Source: Ptychodera flava (Eukaryota > Hemichordata > Enteropneusta > Ptychoderidae). From it: a DNA stretch of 64,000 nucleotides. The notes under the pieces are model-generated. The model saw only the letters and a program-made list of their open reading frames with translations. It searched no databases and was not told where the DNA came from. The position numbers and the translations under genes were made by a program. The stretch spans positions 248,001 to 312,000 of the forward strand of contig NW_027248393.1 in the NCBI RefSeq assembly GCF_041260155.1, read 5' to 3'. Shown here piece after piece: positions 23,837-35,508 of this stretch (positions are counted from its first letter, which is position 1; every line of letters starts with the position of its first letter).

Positions 23837-24310
23837 TTGGATACACTGTCTATCTTTGGCATTAACGGGTTTGTCACTATGGTTTCTATTACATATGAAA
23901 GTATGAACCTCGAAGACTTAGTAAGTCCTTTAGGCCAATCTGGACTATTGAAAACTGCTTTGAGTAAGCTTGCACTCGAGTCGGACCAAAATCATACCTG
24001 TCCCGCAAAAAAAATATTTTCACGATGGCGGCCTCTACGGCTGCAGATTTCACCGAAGATGTCTGCTCATACCACTGGCAGTACTGATGACCCCTGTGAT
24101 AAAGTAGAAAGTCTTTTGGCCGTGGTTCTACTGTGTTCTGTGATAAGGAGGACGAGATATCTTCAACAGGCTCTGGATTCTCCTCCGAAAGCTCTGTCGC
24201 CGTATGACTCCGAGCCAGCAAGCCATGGTACCAACAACCCGAAATGTTCTAAACCTGATCGTAAGGATCTAGATTCTTTGAGCTACCTCACAAATGGTCA
24301 GAAACACTTA
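23837..24310 (+). other. Open frame interrupted by a DNA transposon; candidate host coding remnant
   Basis: A plus-strand frame runs from 23837 to the left TTA of the element at 24308. If the inserted DNA and one TTA are ignored, the same frame continues at 26781 for 52 codons to a stop at 26938 (DIVDFVPGSIITEVEEHVPS and following). I recognise no domain. A CACGATGGCGGCC start-like context at 24023 is in a different frame that closes after 20 codons. On the minus strand a 110-codon frame (23889-24221) also exists. The evidence for a real gene is therefore only suggestive, and which strand would be coding is unsettled. Confidence 0.3.
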
Positions 24311-24509
24311 GGGAGCATTCGTTTTTTACGGGGGGGGGTGGAATTTGAGCGACAAATGAAATGTAAAAAGCGACCCCCTCCAATCAAATTTCTAAAATTT
24401 GACCCCCTCAATTCATCAATTGTAAAATGTGACCCCCCCCCCCCCATGAACAAAAATCATCAGATTTGATTCATTAACCCTTCGCATCCTGTGGCCCCGG
24501 GCTGAAAAA

Positions 24510-25040
24510 GTTTCCTCACATACTAGAGAATCAACATTTTTGGTGTAATGCCAAAATCAAATTTGTTGCACACACATGAACTTGTAATCGCTGTAGTCTA
24601 ATCAAGTACATCAATATCAATAATCAAGAGTACATAAATACACAGATTTACCTAGTTTTATATTGGAAAAAAATATCATAGTTTCCTCATAGAAAAGATA
24701 GTGAATCAACATTTCGGTGAAATTCCAAAATCAAATTTCATGCACAAACATCCACTTGTAACCACCCTAGTCTAATAAAGTACATTAATATCAATAATCA
24801 GGCGTACATAAATACACAGATTTAACTAGTTTTGTAATGGAAAAAAAAATATTCATAGTTTCCTCTGACAAGATAAGGAATTAACAATTCGGTGAAATTC
24901 CAAAATCAAATTCTTGCTCACACATGCACTGGTAACTACCCTAGTCTGATCAAGTACATTCATATCAATAATCAAGAGTCTATAAATACACAGATTTAGC
25001 TAGTTTTGTATTTAAAAGTAATTACTCATAGCTTCTCATA
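24510..25040. repeat. Tandem repeat, about 175-bp unit, three copies
   Basis: The block 'agtttcctc...gaatcaacattt.ggtgaaattccaaaatcaaat', with 'aagtacattaatatcaataatca', recurs near 24510, 24680 and 24858. A partial copy is displaced to about 26599 (tcggtgaaattccaaagtca), so the array was probably split by later insertion of 25040-26595. Confidence 0.8.
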
Positions 25041-26062
25041 GATTATGTATGGAGGACCTGTGTATTTTCTATTTTGCTCTGGGAGTTCTTGTGTGTTATC
25101 ACTGTATACCTAGGGAGTCCAAGACGGGAACTTTCCAGAGAGTGTTTTACGTTGCATGCTGCACTGGCACTGGAAGGTTTGAGTGTCAGCGTGTGCTTTT
25201 AAGTCAGATATTTCTCTATTTTGAGTTTTACTCAAGTCAACAGATATGTAAAGAAACCGGTGAGTGGCAGAGATCGAAGTTTATGCGGATCAGACTGTTT
25301 ATTTAAACCCTACGCCATCCTCTACTTTAGTCGATCGAACGAACATTGCTCACACCAGTGAAAGCCGTGCCGTATATTTGCAATATAAGCACTGCACGCT
25401 AAGATGATAGTATCAACACAAGTTGAAAGCTGATCTTTCTGCAGCAAATTGTGTGTTAACTCTGAACTTTATTCCGTTTATGAGTTCAGTCAGATGTCTG
25501 AGATTGTCATGAGATCGAACATTTTTTGTGATTGTTCCACTGAACTTTGTCGATGCTCGGAGTTTGCAGACTTCAGATTAGTTTGGCATGTCCCGACCGG
25601 AAGTAAAGAAAGATCTAAGATGGCTGCGTCCGTGGTAGCTGAACTGGACGCTGCTTAGCAGTGAATTGCGTGTGTTGTCGCCAACTTTCATGTGCAGACA
25701 TTACACCGGACTTACAATTGTGCTCATCATCGAACATTAGTTAAAGTCGCGTGTGAACTATTTGTGTTTCGAGCCGCGTGGATCAAGTCTGAGGTACCTC
25801 TGCGGTAACGTTAAGTTTCCATAGAAATTGTTAAGCATTTAGAAAGGGTTTGAACAGAGTTTTTGTTCTGAAAGTGTGTTCGACTCCTGCCGTCGGGAGG
25901 TCGATCAGTACGGTTATTGTTACCATGGAGTAATATTTATAGTTTTGATGTACGGTTTTACTATTTTATATGTAGACTCTGATATTTGACACAATATAGT
26001 AATATACAGAAGTTGTTTGTTACATTATATGACTTTGTGTTAAGTTCCTCATTTCATGCCCC

Positions 26063-26495
26063 ATGCTCTGTAGCCCTGCGTACAGGTCTGTGCATGTGTG
26101 TTCCCAGCATTATATGGCCTCTACCACAGCCCTGCAATGGTCTATGAAGAGAACTGAGGTCTCTGCGGCCTGGATCTGGACCGCAATGAAGACTAAACGG
26201 TCTTTTTGGCCGAAATTCTGCTCTATTGGGGCAAAATCCTTTCCCTGCCTACCTTTACCTCCTAACCAATCCCAGAAAAGATGCGATTGACTTCTCCTAT
26301 CGTCCAAAACCGCTCACTTTGTGAAACATACCATACTCGACAAGTTGTTTACCCATGGAGATCCCCATTTGAATCTCGCTGCAGAGACCCCAGTTATCTC
26401 CACGACGTCACCATTACAGGGCTGTGGTGGAGGCCGTATAACGCCAGGAACACACAGACCTATACTCAGGGCTACATGCTCTGTTGCTGCTCTAG
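26063..26495. repeat. Imperfect foldback, arms about 120 bp
   Basis: The left arm (tgtagccctgcgtacaggtctgtg ... ctctaccacagccctgcaatgg ... gaggtctctgcggcc; 26070-26180) matches the reverse complement of the right arm (26370-26490) with about 15-20% differences. No coding support; the open frames here lie inside the arms. Confidence 0.7.
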
Positions 26496-27054
26496 AGAGG
26501 TTAATGCCAGTCTCCTGGCCCTGCTAGAGAAATAAATTTGGCTGAGCTTTGGTCGGTTATTATTCTGCCGTCTCGAAACATCGGTTACACAAGCAATTCA
26601 TTTCGGTGAAATTCCAAAGTCAATTTTGTTTTCCATAACTCAATACAAACCTTTGTAAAATTTGACCCCCCCTTCAATCATTGATTGTAAAATTTGACCC
26701 CCTAAAAAGCGGTTTTGTCAAAGTCAACCCCCTCCCTGATTTCCACCGACCCCCTTCCTATAAAAATGACTGCTCCCTTAGACATAGTCGACTTCGTTCC
26801 TGGATCTATCATTACGGAAGTGGAGGAGCATGTGCCGTCTGCCTGCGAACATGGCAGCAAACTAGTACTTGAGTCAACCAAAACTGTTACACCGCAGCAA
26901 TGCGCAGCTGCTATACTGCCAGCATTTTATATGAACTGACTCAACTGAGCCATATGAACAATTATGTTCTTCACCGACAATAAAAGAAGTCTGATACATT
27001 TGTTTATGAAAAGTTATACCATCGCTATACACCGGCTATTTGTCGAATTCTTAC

Positions 27055-27127
27055 CTTTTTCTTATGACAATAATTATAATCGCAATAGCCGCCAGCGGAA
27101 GTACAACCAGTACAGCCAAAGCAGTTG
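27055..27127 (-). CDS. Receptor F, transmembrane exon
   Basis: A 73-nt exon on the minus strand, between acceptor CTTATTTCAG and donor GTAAG. It enters in phase 1 and leaves in phase 2. It codes a hydrophobic helix (TALAVLVVLPLAAIAIIIIV) followed at once by basic IRKR, a standard transmembrane segment and stop-transfer signal. The same phase pattern is seen in the transmembrane exons of receptors A and B. Phases join cleanly to the stalk exon at 27656-27735 and the tail exon at 22212-22473. Confidence 0.8.
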
Positions 27128-27407
27128 CTGAAATAAGATAAAATAAAGTTAGAAGACAACACTGTGGCACACTTTTTCCTCAGAACAACTGTAATAAAGA
27201 TTCAGTTTTCTTCTTAAAATACTTTTATAGAACAACATCAACGACGCAAACGATAATCATTGTCGTGACCATGGCAACTATAATCAATTACTTTTTTAAC
27301 CATAGGAACGGGAGCAACTAGAAAAACAGAAAATCTGAACAATAAGAAAATTGTAGGAAAGACAGCAATACTTATTACGGCGGCAGCAACAACAAAAACT
27401 GAACGAA

Positions 27408-27469
<62 letters not shown>

Positions 27470-27655
27470 AGTTATAAGTTACAAAGTAAGTAATTTTAGC
27501 TGACTGCAAACGTTCATACAGCGCCACCTGTGGCGGGCGTCAAGAGGTCATCCGTCAGGCTGGTCCTCTTTCGCCCCACACAGTCCTCGAGTGCTATTTC
27601 TGCCGCTCTCCTCATTAAAGCTTGCAACGACAATAATAATAAGATAATGTCTTAC
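27128..27655. other. Intron of receptor F with an (AT)n run
   Basis: About 530 bp between two inferred exons. Contains the dinucleotide run at 27415-27466 and nothing else recognised. Confidence 0.6.
27415..27466. repeat. (AT)n microsatellite, 26 units
   Basis: Uninterrupted AT dinucleotides in receptor F's intron. Confidence 0.98.
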
Positions 27656-27735
27656 TCGTAGGTTGAGGCTGGTGCGGTGGGGTGTCCGGAGGCTTAGGAG
27701 CAAAGAATGGCGGTAGACGTCTGCAGCGGGTGCAG
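27656..27735 (-). CDS. Receptor F, proline-rich stalk exon
   Basis: An 80-nt exon on the minus strand with acceptor TTTTATCAG and donor GTAAG, entering in phase 2 and leaving in phase 1 (matching the transmembrane exon). It codes CTRCRRLPPFFAPKPPDTPP and a short Pro/Gln-rich end. The C-x2-C-x-R-L-P-P-F start is close to CTHCARLPPF in receptor A and LCHCARLPPP in B, which ties F to that family despite its different tail. It probably forms the membrane-proximal part of the ectodomain. Upstream ectodomain exons were not found. Confidence 0.6.
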
Positions 27736-30700
27736 CTGATAAAACTTGAGTTCACCTTTTTGGGGGATGATGATAAGCAGTACATGTTTCGTAAGGTGAC
27801 CTGAAGATTGGAGTGTATTGTATTTCATGACAAAGTTAATGTCGGTTGCGACAGGTTCAATTAGGAATGTACAGTCTTGTCTCTAATGGTCTGAGGTGAA
27901 ATGTTAGAATAGCAAATCATGTGCACATGTCTTATGCACGTGTCATATGTGACGTATCCAGAATTACGTATTATGATGATGGAAACTGTACATATTTCGT
28001 GCTCGTAGTTAGGGAATACGAGTTGAGATACCTGACTGGATCGTAATGGTTTCAGTAACTAAAGCTAACACACAAAGATGTTGAGAGTAGCACCACATAG
28101 GTCTTATTACGAGATGCATTCTGTCTACAGTGTACACTGTCTACAGCATTTCTAAACCTACATAACTACAACGTTATCATCATTATAGAATGGTCATCAC
28201 ATGGAAATTTCCGTCTGTCTTTGATTACTTCTAAAGATTAACAAGATCACACCATGGAATATACCGTTCTCGATTATTCTCATTAATTTTTTACCAAAAA
28301 ATAATTCAAAGTATGACGCTATCTCCTATCGCCTTCCCGTACGATCTTACACCAACCTTCACACGCCTTAGTCACGTGATGGACACTTAGAGATAAAAAT
28401 GTTTACAAGGGAGGGCGTTACATATACACTGGTAAAAGACGTTTACGTCGTAAGTCATGGCAAACAAAAGGATATCGTTAGTGTGCTATATATGTTCTAT
28501 TCTCTACATTTGTGAAAGTTTTGGGCTAATGTGCAGCGGTGAATAAGCTGTTATCCAATTGGGTAGCTGAATCTTACCAATGTAATTGAAACAATGCAAA
28601 TAGACAACCTAAGTCGCTGTGAAAGTGACAAAGGACCAATCAGAGAAACAGCTTATTCAACGCTGCACGTCAGCAGTAAGTTTTATAATGATTCGTTGGG
28701 AAGTCTTCAGTATTACATGTCTGTTTTAGAGAAAGTGCATTCTTTTACGTCACCAGAAAGCTTTTTAAACACTCTATAGTGTCAATTACGTCACTAAAGT
28801 GCATATGTAGTTATAGGAGTCTGTGTAAAGAATTGTGCATTAAATAACAAAGGGCACTACTTTTCGTAACGAAATTGGATGTAAAAATACTTTTATGGAC
28901 TATTTTATTATTAAGATAGGATGCGAATTCGGGGCAGAAATTCGGACTCTCAAGTTTCTACAATACGTTTTTTGAGATACCGCTTGTAGGAGTTCCTTGT
29001 GAAGCTCATGAAGTAAAAAAGTAAGTACTCTCTTTTACATTCTTGAAAATCTATAACAAATAATTGCCCCATAGAGTTAATACAAGAATGGCGGCAATTT
29101 TGCATTTCAAATGTCGGTAAATTTTAGGTAATTTGTTCAAGCAAAGCTTTATGTGCTTCAATTACTACCTATTTATAAACTAGAGATGACCTGATTGTGG
29201 TATAATGGGTACCTCATTATATTACCTTATTCATCAAACAAACCAAATCATAAAATAAAATACTGATAACCGAAAAGCAATAAAATCGTAGGTGTCAATT
29301 CTGATATATAAGAAGTGGCAATATCAATAATTTGGATTTGTCGGAAATATATCAAAAACGTGTCATGGATATGACATAAAATCAATATACTCTTCAACCC
29401 AAATCCCTCTAGCTTCTAAAGTAGGAAGCATTGCATCATATCCCAGATGTGTCCAGATATATAGTAACTTTATTATTGAATTATGTACACAGTTACAAAT
29501 GATTTTAGTAGACCTCGCCGATACTATCTGTGTACACACACATTGTTTGCATTAAACAAATAGCGTGTTAACTGACACAAATAAGAGGAAGTCTGAAATT
29601 ACACTTGAAAATTTTAAGCGTTTATACGAACAGTTTGAAATCTCGTTTTAGGCGAAAAGAACTTGTTACGAGTAGCTTGGGCCGCTTGGAATCTTTTCAG
29701 TTTCATTCACGTCATTCGTTTCACTTGTACTTACTGTACTTCTTTTTCAGTGCTCTGTGAGAAATATTTAGATTAATGTTGCGTGCATATGGTGGTATTT
29801 ATTTGAAACTTCTATTTTTTACTTTCGAGGTGTCCAGATTATTTCTCATGTGTACCCACTGCAGGCGAATGAAAGGTGTCTCTTTTGTGACACTTTCTGT
29901 TGTTTGTAAAAGATGACACATCTTGGATTTCATGCACATAATGTATGTATACAGACACCGTTGTCTGACGGGTCCAGTGATATATGCTGTAAGAGGATTT
30001 AATTGTTCGTGCTTCATAATAACTGTTTCATTTTGCTAACTTTTCCTTTTCTGCCCAATCATTATTATCATGATTTTGATAATGACCATGATTACAAACA
30101 TTGTGAAATGAGGATTTGATCATCATTTTAATGGTATATTACAGAAACTGTGAAGTTACAGTGATATTTTATAAATGAGAAGGTTATTTCTTCAAATAGT
30201 GTTGACAATAATTGTATAGTATTCGTCACATTAACAAATGAGTGGACCTCCAAAGTAGGTCGACTACCTATTAAAATGATTACAATCTCTCCGTCTCTAT
30301 TGAAAGTTTAGTTGCTTTTGTGTGAGTAATTTTTATCATTGGCCGCCACAAAACGGCTGCACTTCTTTCTGCCCCCTAAACACTGACCTGGCCCGTTGAC
30401 TGTACAATGGTTGTTTATTTACCAATACCTGCAGCTACTATTCAACGTCTACCATTTAGGTTAGTGTGCTGCCCCGGTTTTAGGAAGATTTGTGCACAAT
30501 AGCGCCTGTGAAATATTCTATTTACGTGACCAAAACACCGCAAACTGGTATAATTTACAGGATTATCTCCGATTTTTTGATGGACATTCACATGAATGAG
30601 TATAACGTATCGGCTGTAAGAATGATGTTACTGTGACCGCATTTATCGTGTCGACTCCATGTCCCATATAAATAGGTGGTGCACAAAGGTTAACTTGGGC

Positions 30701-31777
30701 TAACGAATGCCGGGGTGTAAATATATGATAAAAAGCTGATATATTTTAAGCACTGGCGTAACGTCACCGGAAACATGAATATTTAAAATCAATAGAAACA
30801 GTGTCTGGTAAACCAGTTTGCAGTATTTTGCACACGGCACATTACAACGGTCAGTGACTCGAATGGAAGCTGTACGTACGTGCAAGTCAGGTCACAATAT
30901 GGCGGTTTCATATAGTGCAGGCACTTCAAAAGGCTTGTCGCTCTGATTGCTCCCATGAAACAGTTGTTCTTGTTGTCCTCTACAGTTCAGAATATTCTCA
31001 TAACCAGTGTTCACCGCTTTGGGGTTTATAGTGAGCGGTCTTAGCATATCAAGTATTCAAAAATTGATTCATTCGTCATTCCATGGAGTTAGTTTCGCTT
31101 CTATATCTTCGGTCATACACAGGCACGTAACAGGATCGTAACGAGCAAAGTGCTGACTTGGCAATGCTTCTTCAACTGCCTTAAATGGAATTCATATTCA
31201 CGATGACGTCGTACAAACTTGTATTTGACAATCATCGAGTAGTTGTACCGGTTAAGAATAGTTCAGAACGTCTGACTGCATACATTGTCCCGAAGGCAAC
31301 GCCCTTCGTGTACGTTTTTCAATGCACAAAGAGGTCATGGCAGGGTCATCGCTCACAAACAACCTCGCATTGATGCTCAATTGTTTGCTTTAAGGCGGCA
31401 AAACAAGGATTACTGTGGGTCCCCCGGTTGAAAAACAGGGCCATTGAGAGGGAATAGGGGGCCGGATAGTTTTTAAAGGGTAAGTTGAAGTATCAAGCAA
31501 TGCTACAGAGAGAAATAAGTTGGTTAGCTGGCCGAGATTTGAGATTACTATATTAGCTTTTACTTTATGAAAACTTTAAAGAGTACCAAGATGGGACATG
31601 AGGGTGAAAATATGGCGGCCAGCTAAGCTTACACAGAATGTTATTCACAAAATACCGGGATTTACGTTCGAAATCATCGTACAGTCGAGGTTCTGTCTAA
31701 CAAGGGTAGAGTCGAGTATAATAGCGAAGCGTACGATTAACAAGGACATAATTCTTGTATTATGTCCGATTCGGGAA
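27736..31777. other. No gene confirmed; possible upstream region of receptor F
   Basis: About 4 kb where ectodomain exons of receptor F would be expected on the minus strand. I see isolated acceptor-like sites (for example AATCCTCTTACAG near 29998) followed by 50-70 open codons, but none has a recognisable domain. A truncated MITE lies at 28911-29150. Confidence 0.4.
28911..29150 (+). mobile_element. Truncated, decayed copy of the TTAA MITE
   Basis: Starts 'ttaagataggatgcgaattc', keeps 'gggcagaaattcggactctc' and 'tagagttaatacaagaatggcggc', then loses similarity after 'taggtaatttgtt'. The right end is missing. Confidence 0.75.
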
Positions 31778-31912
31778 TATTATATATTATTGCCTAAAAA
31801 CATGGGTTTAGGTGCCCGAGAGTAGGGGACAATTTGCCCGACGCCAGGAGGGCAAATTGTCTCCTGCTGTGAGGGCACCTAAACCCATGTATTCAGGCAA
31901 TAATATTTTTAT
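31778..31912. repeat. Foldback, arms about 62 bp
   Basis: 'attgcct.aaacatgggtttaggtgccc' and 'gacaatttgccc' on the left are mirrored as 'gggcaaattgtctcctg...gggcacctaaacccatgtattcaggcaat' on the right, around a spacer of about 10 bases. Confidence 0.85.
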
Positions 31913-32120
31913 TACATGCCTCTTCACAGTTAATGCTATATGACATTTAGTTACACGCAGGACATTTTCAAACAATTTCACCATCATCGACCTGCATCAG
32001 ACAGATTTTAACGAGAGTCAAAATAGCAGTGTGCGCATGGATATTTTACATCCAGCGTTTAGCGTCTACTTTGACGTCGAAAACATCGAAAGGCTTCACT
32101 GGCCCGGGTAACCATGGAAA
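31830..32120 (+). repeat. About 290-bp dispersed segment, also at 47258-47540
   Basis: Shares with 47258-47540 the series 'cgccaggagg', 'cacctaaacccatgtatt', 'ttattacatgcctcttca', 'tcaaaatagcagtgtgcgca' and 'cagcgtttagcgtctacttt', in the same order and orientation. Likely the right part of a dispersed transposon whose left arm is mirrored in the foldback at 31778. Confidence 0.85.
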
Positions 32121-33170
32121 CCGGTCAGTACATGGTTCACCGGCCCGCTAACATCCCGGATGTTCCTATTCAAATCAACACACTGATTTGCATTCACATC
32201 GAGGCATGTAATAAACGTCCTTTCGGCACTTTTTCTTGGCCCGCGGCCGTTTTGGCTTGTGACCCAAGAATGGATCTTTAAACAAGGTGATTGTAAGCGT
32301 TTGAAATTCATTCTGGCAAAAACCGACCACCTCGATGATCTGACCTCAGTACGTTTTTCTGTACAGTGAAATGGGCATGTGTGTGGTCACGGTAGATTTT
32401 CCCTTACCTGAGTGCCGACACGCTAATCACTCAAACCTTTCAGACCAACTTCATTTTAGGGATTTTGAAATCATGACGCCAAAGTGAGAATAATGCAAAA
32501 GCCAACACTCCCTTAGAGTCAAGTCGGGTTTAGTTTAAAGATGCGCTATTCCTATGCAAACGCTCAATCGCTTCATGATTGTAGCGCTGATGATTTTTAT
32601 AAACTTTATCTGTCAACTAACTAAAATATAAACACAGCTTTCAAAGGATAACTACATGCAAGGGTTAAAATCACATCAACAGTAAATGTGAACAAGCACT
32701 TATATGACAATCAAGGGTTGAAGACCGCTTTAAGGATCGGCACTTGGTTACATAAGGACCGACACTCTCAGACTCTGTATAGGAGCATAGCACATACAAC
32801 CAAAATAATTAACATTGATCTATCGCTAGGAAATAACCTTTGCCTGAACGGTGTTACTTCTAAGCATCATTAAATATGCTTACTTCGGAGATCTTCCTTT
32901 TTCAATCTGATGTCATTTTTAAGTAAAAAGCCACGATTACTTTGTCACATTGGAGCCAACTAAGTCGATTCTTATGATTTTATAATGAGTACAGAAACTC
33001 AACTTACAACCACTGCATTCTGCTTCTAAAACATTTTTTACTTTTTGCTTTGTATTATCCTTTATCAAACATAAGAAACACAATTTATATTTGACGCCCT
33101 GATAAAAGTTGAAAGATCATGCAAATGCTTGGTTTCGTTGACAATGATTAATTAGGAAATGTTGATGCTG

Positions 33171-33360
33171 TTTAGGTGGACTGCACATCGGAGACAGACA
33201 TAAGGACTCGTAAATTATTACAATACTTTGCTGATATGTTTCTGATGAAATAATGAAGTTTTTGGTCTTCTTTTTCTCCCTCCAAAATCAGAAAAGTAAA
33301 TTTCCAACCAAAGTTAACATAGGGATAGCCGGGTAATTTTGAATTTAAAATATCGGGGAT
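33171..33360 (+). mobile_element. Very decayed partial MITE copy
   Basis: 'tttaggtggactgcacatcg', 'gagacagacataaggactcg' and 'agttaacatagggatagccg' follow the order of the TTAA MITE's left half at reduced similarity. Confidence 0.55.
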
Positions 33361-33451
33361 ACGGGGATCCATGTTACAATAGAACAATAACTCGGCGCAT
33401 GACCTTTACACCTAGTATCTATAAATATGATAAAATTATACGACACTCTAG

Positions 33452-33775
33452 CTAAACTTGATTGCAAATTTTGGCCTCTGGGTTAAACCTTTTATACAGC
33501 TTTTCTTTAAAATTTGTTACATCTTTAAAATCTACAAGAGACCACCTTTCCAATTGACATTCATGACCTTTTAACCCCCCTAAATCCCTGTAGTAAAAAA
33601 TTATGTCGGTTTGTGTGAAGTATGTACTCTTATTAACGGTTTTTTCTTCATTGAGGATCCAATTTACCTTTGTTTCTGTATCTCCATCTTTTCTCTTAAC
33701 GGGATTGAAATTCAATAATTGGGGCTTATCCCGTAATGTGTCCTCATTTTTATTAGTTAGTACGCAACCCGACAA
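33452..33775 (-). CDS. Hypothetical open frame, 107 codons
   Basis: An open minus-strand frame with a charged, non-repetitive composition (LNFNPVKRKDGDTETKVNWI, then a Tyr/Phe-rich middle and DFKDVTNFKEKLYKRFNPEA near the end). It looks more protein-like than other short frames nearby, but I recognise no family. A 95-codon frame overlaps it on the plus strand. It might be an exon, a transposon remnant or chance. Confidence 0.25.
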   Translation of the reverse strand: MSGCVLTNKNEDTLRDKPQLLNFNPVKRKDGDTETKVNWILNEEKTVNKSTYFTQTDIIFYYRDLGGLKGHECQLERWSLVDFKDVTNFKEKLYKRFNPEAKICNQV

Positions 33776-34797
33776 AATAGGAACAAGTCACTCGAATAAG
33801 ACAGATATTGGCCAAAGTTCAGGGGATTGTCCCTTTATCATTATTCGTATTTTAGTGGTAACTCTTTCAGTTGGGGCATTCCGAAATTAGCAGTGAAATC
33901 GATAAAATCGACTTGCTTACATCTCAATGTATTCATACATTACCGGTTGTAAAAGGGGGTTATGACGACAGTTTCACTTATTGATACTATCCCACAGAGG
34001 GGCTACACAACGTTAGCTGAACGGCTGAGGTTAACTTTCATTGCGGACATATTCACTATTGAGCTGTCAGCTCTTAGTTTAATTTATACGTTACAGATAT
34101 TTCTAATGAGTTTTAAAAGAAATGTAAGAGTAAAACATAGGTAAGAGAGAGTAAACACCGCTTTTTGTTTTGAAAAGTTTCTCAATTCTGCTTGATGGTC
34201 ATGTGATCCGCACAACATCGGATAAAACTTGACCCGCTTCCTTTCCGAAAGTAGCTGTTTTTAAGAGGTGATCGACTTCTGTCAACAAATGCAATTGGAA
34301 TAATTCAGTCTGCTTAACGCCGTGTGTCAAATTTACTCTGTTAATGCTGATTCAGCCTTACCAACTTCTTCTCTAACACAATCATTAGCTGATATGTGTA
34401 GTTAACGATCCTTATACAGAATTATCAGCATTCGATATTCAAAATTAAATGTTGTGATGTAATTCAATCCATAGGTTTATAACAAATATCAGAACTAGTA
34501 AGCGTTTGAGACATCCAATTATTGCATTAAAGATTTTACTGATAGTTGTGCCTAATTTGATGCTGTTTGTGCATTATCGGAAGGGAGCCTAAGTGCTAAC
34601 TTCCTCAGGCTGAGCTTGTCAGGCAGTTTCCTACATGCATTTAGTTTATGCATTAAAAGTGTGAAATCGATAATTCGATGTTCATCTGTTTCAGTGTCCC
34701 TCAGTTTTAAGTTTTCATTTTGATGCGTGCTGAGTTCAATATCTCGAGAGAGCTCGGTGTAAGCTTACGTCTGTTTTTAACAGCTCTAAGGCTCTCG

Positions 34798-35015
34798 TAT
34801 GGTGCAACGGGAATATCTCCTAATTCTGTGCACGAGTCGCCTATGGGTGATTGTCGTCAGTAGGCCAATAGCTTCTCGAAGCGGAGACTCAAGAAGGCCG
34901 CATGCCGCGGCGTATGAAGGCGATTGCCTTGTAACATATCTGCATACCCTGACTGGTCTGTGGAAATATACAGAGAAGAAACATTCTCAGTTTGGTACCC
35001 AGGAAACATTTCTTC
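34798..35015 (-). pseudogene. Receptor D: decayed cytoplasmic-tail exon
   Basis: On the minus strand this matches the tail exons of receptors A and B. Visible pieces are GYQTENVSSL, then STDQSGYADMLQGNRL, with degraded versions of the downstream LTPR and SYTEL/IPVS blocks. The frame has stops and shifts (for example a TGA after KLLAY), and the first tyrosine motif reads YADM instead of YTDL. No transmembrane or stalk exon was found beside it, so D is a dead, isolated piece of the family. Confidence 0.8.
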
Positions 35016-35508
35016 AAATTGAAAGTTCTAAAAACATCCTGTTCTCAGCTTTATCTTAGACACTCAAATATTAGTGAAGATAATGAAATGTTTACTTTTT
35101 ACTGTGTAAAAGACAACCAGATAAGTTCTGATATCACTGGTTTAGAATGTCCTTGATTCTTTTTTTAAGAGGGAAAAAGTTAATACTTTCTAATCTCTAA
35201 GCTTACTGTTGAATATGACATTAGAAACTCGTCTACTATGTATATCCTTTAAAAGTAAAATTTTACATGGCCTGTCAGACGTTTTGTGTTGCTTACCGGG
35301 CTATCATGTATTAGGTAAGTGTGCCAAGCTAATAAACTACATGAATCAGGATTGGCCAAAAATCGATAAATGTGTGAGTTTGAGTGATACAATTTAATGA
35401 ATCAATTAGGTCATAATCTTCTTCTCCATAATTAACAGACAATAGAGCTGAACTTTTGCTGATATCGCCACTACTGTGAGTACATTACAAAAACCCGTAA
35501 AACAAAAA
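35016..35508. other. No gene seen
   Basis: AT-rich gap between the decayed tail exon and the open frame at 35509; no transmembrane exon could be found here. Confidence 0.45.

Larger units (their letters stand above)
24308..26780. mobile_element. Harbinger-like DNA element with TTA target duplication, carrying nested repeats
   Basis: TTA at 24308-24310 and 26778-26780 flank inverted ends GGGAGCATTCGTTTTTTACG and TAAAAATGACTGCTCCC. Inside both ends are runs such as 'aaaatttgaccccct'. A 3-bp TWA duplication with ends beginning GGG is typical of PIF/Harbinger elements; the element at 60160-60932 has the same style of ends. No transposase was found. The interior holds a tandem array (24510-25040) and a foldback (26063-26495). 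A short stretch at 25590-25640 carries an ETS-like ACCGGAAGT and an AAGATGGCTGCG start context, possibly captured promoter DNA. Confidence 0.65.
32121..34797. other. No gene confirmed
   Basis: Mostly AT-rich. Contains a decayed MITE (33171-33360) and a 107-codon minus-strand frame listed separately. Nothing else supported. Confidence 0.4.
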
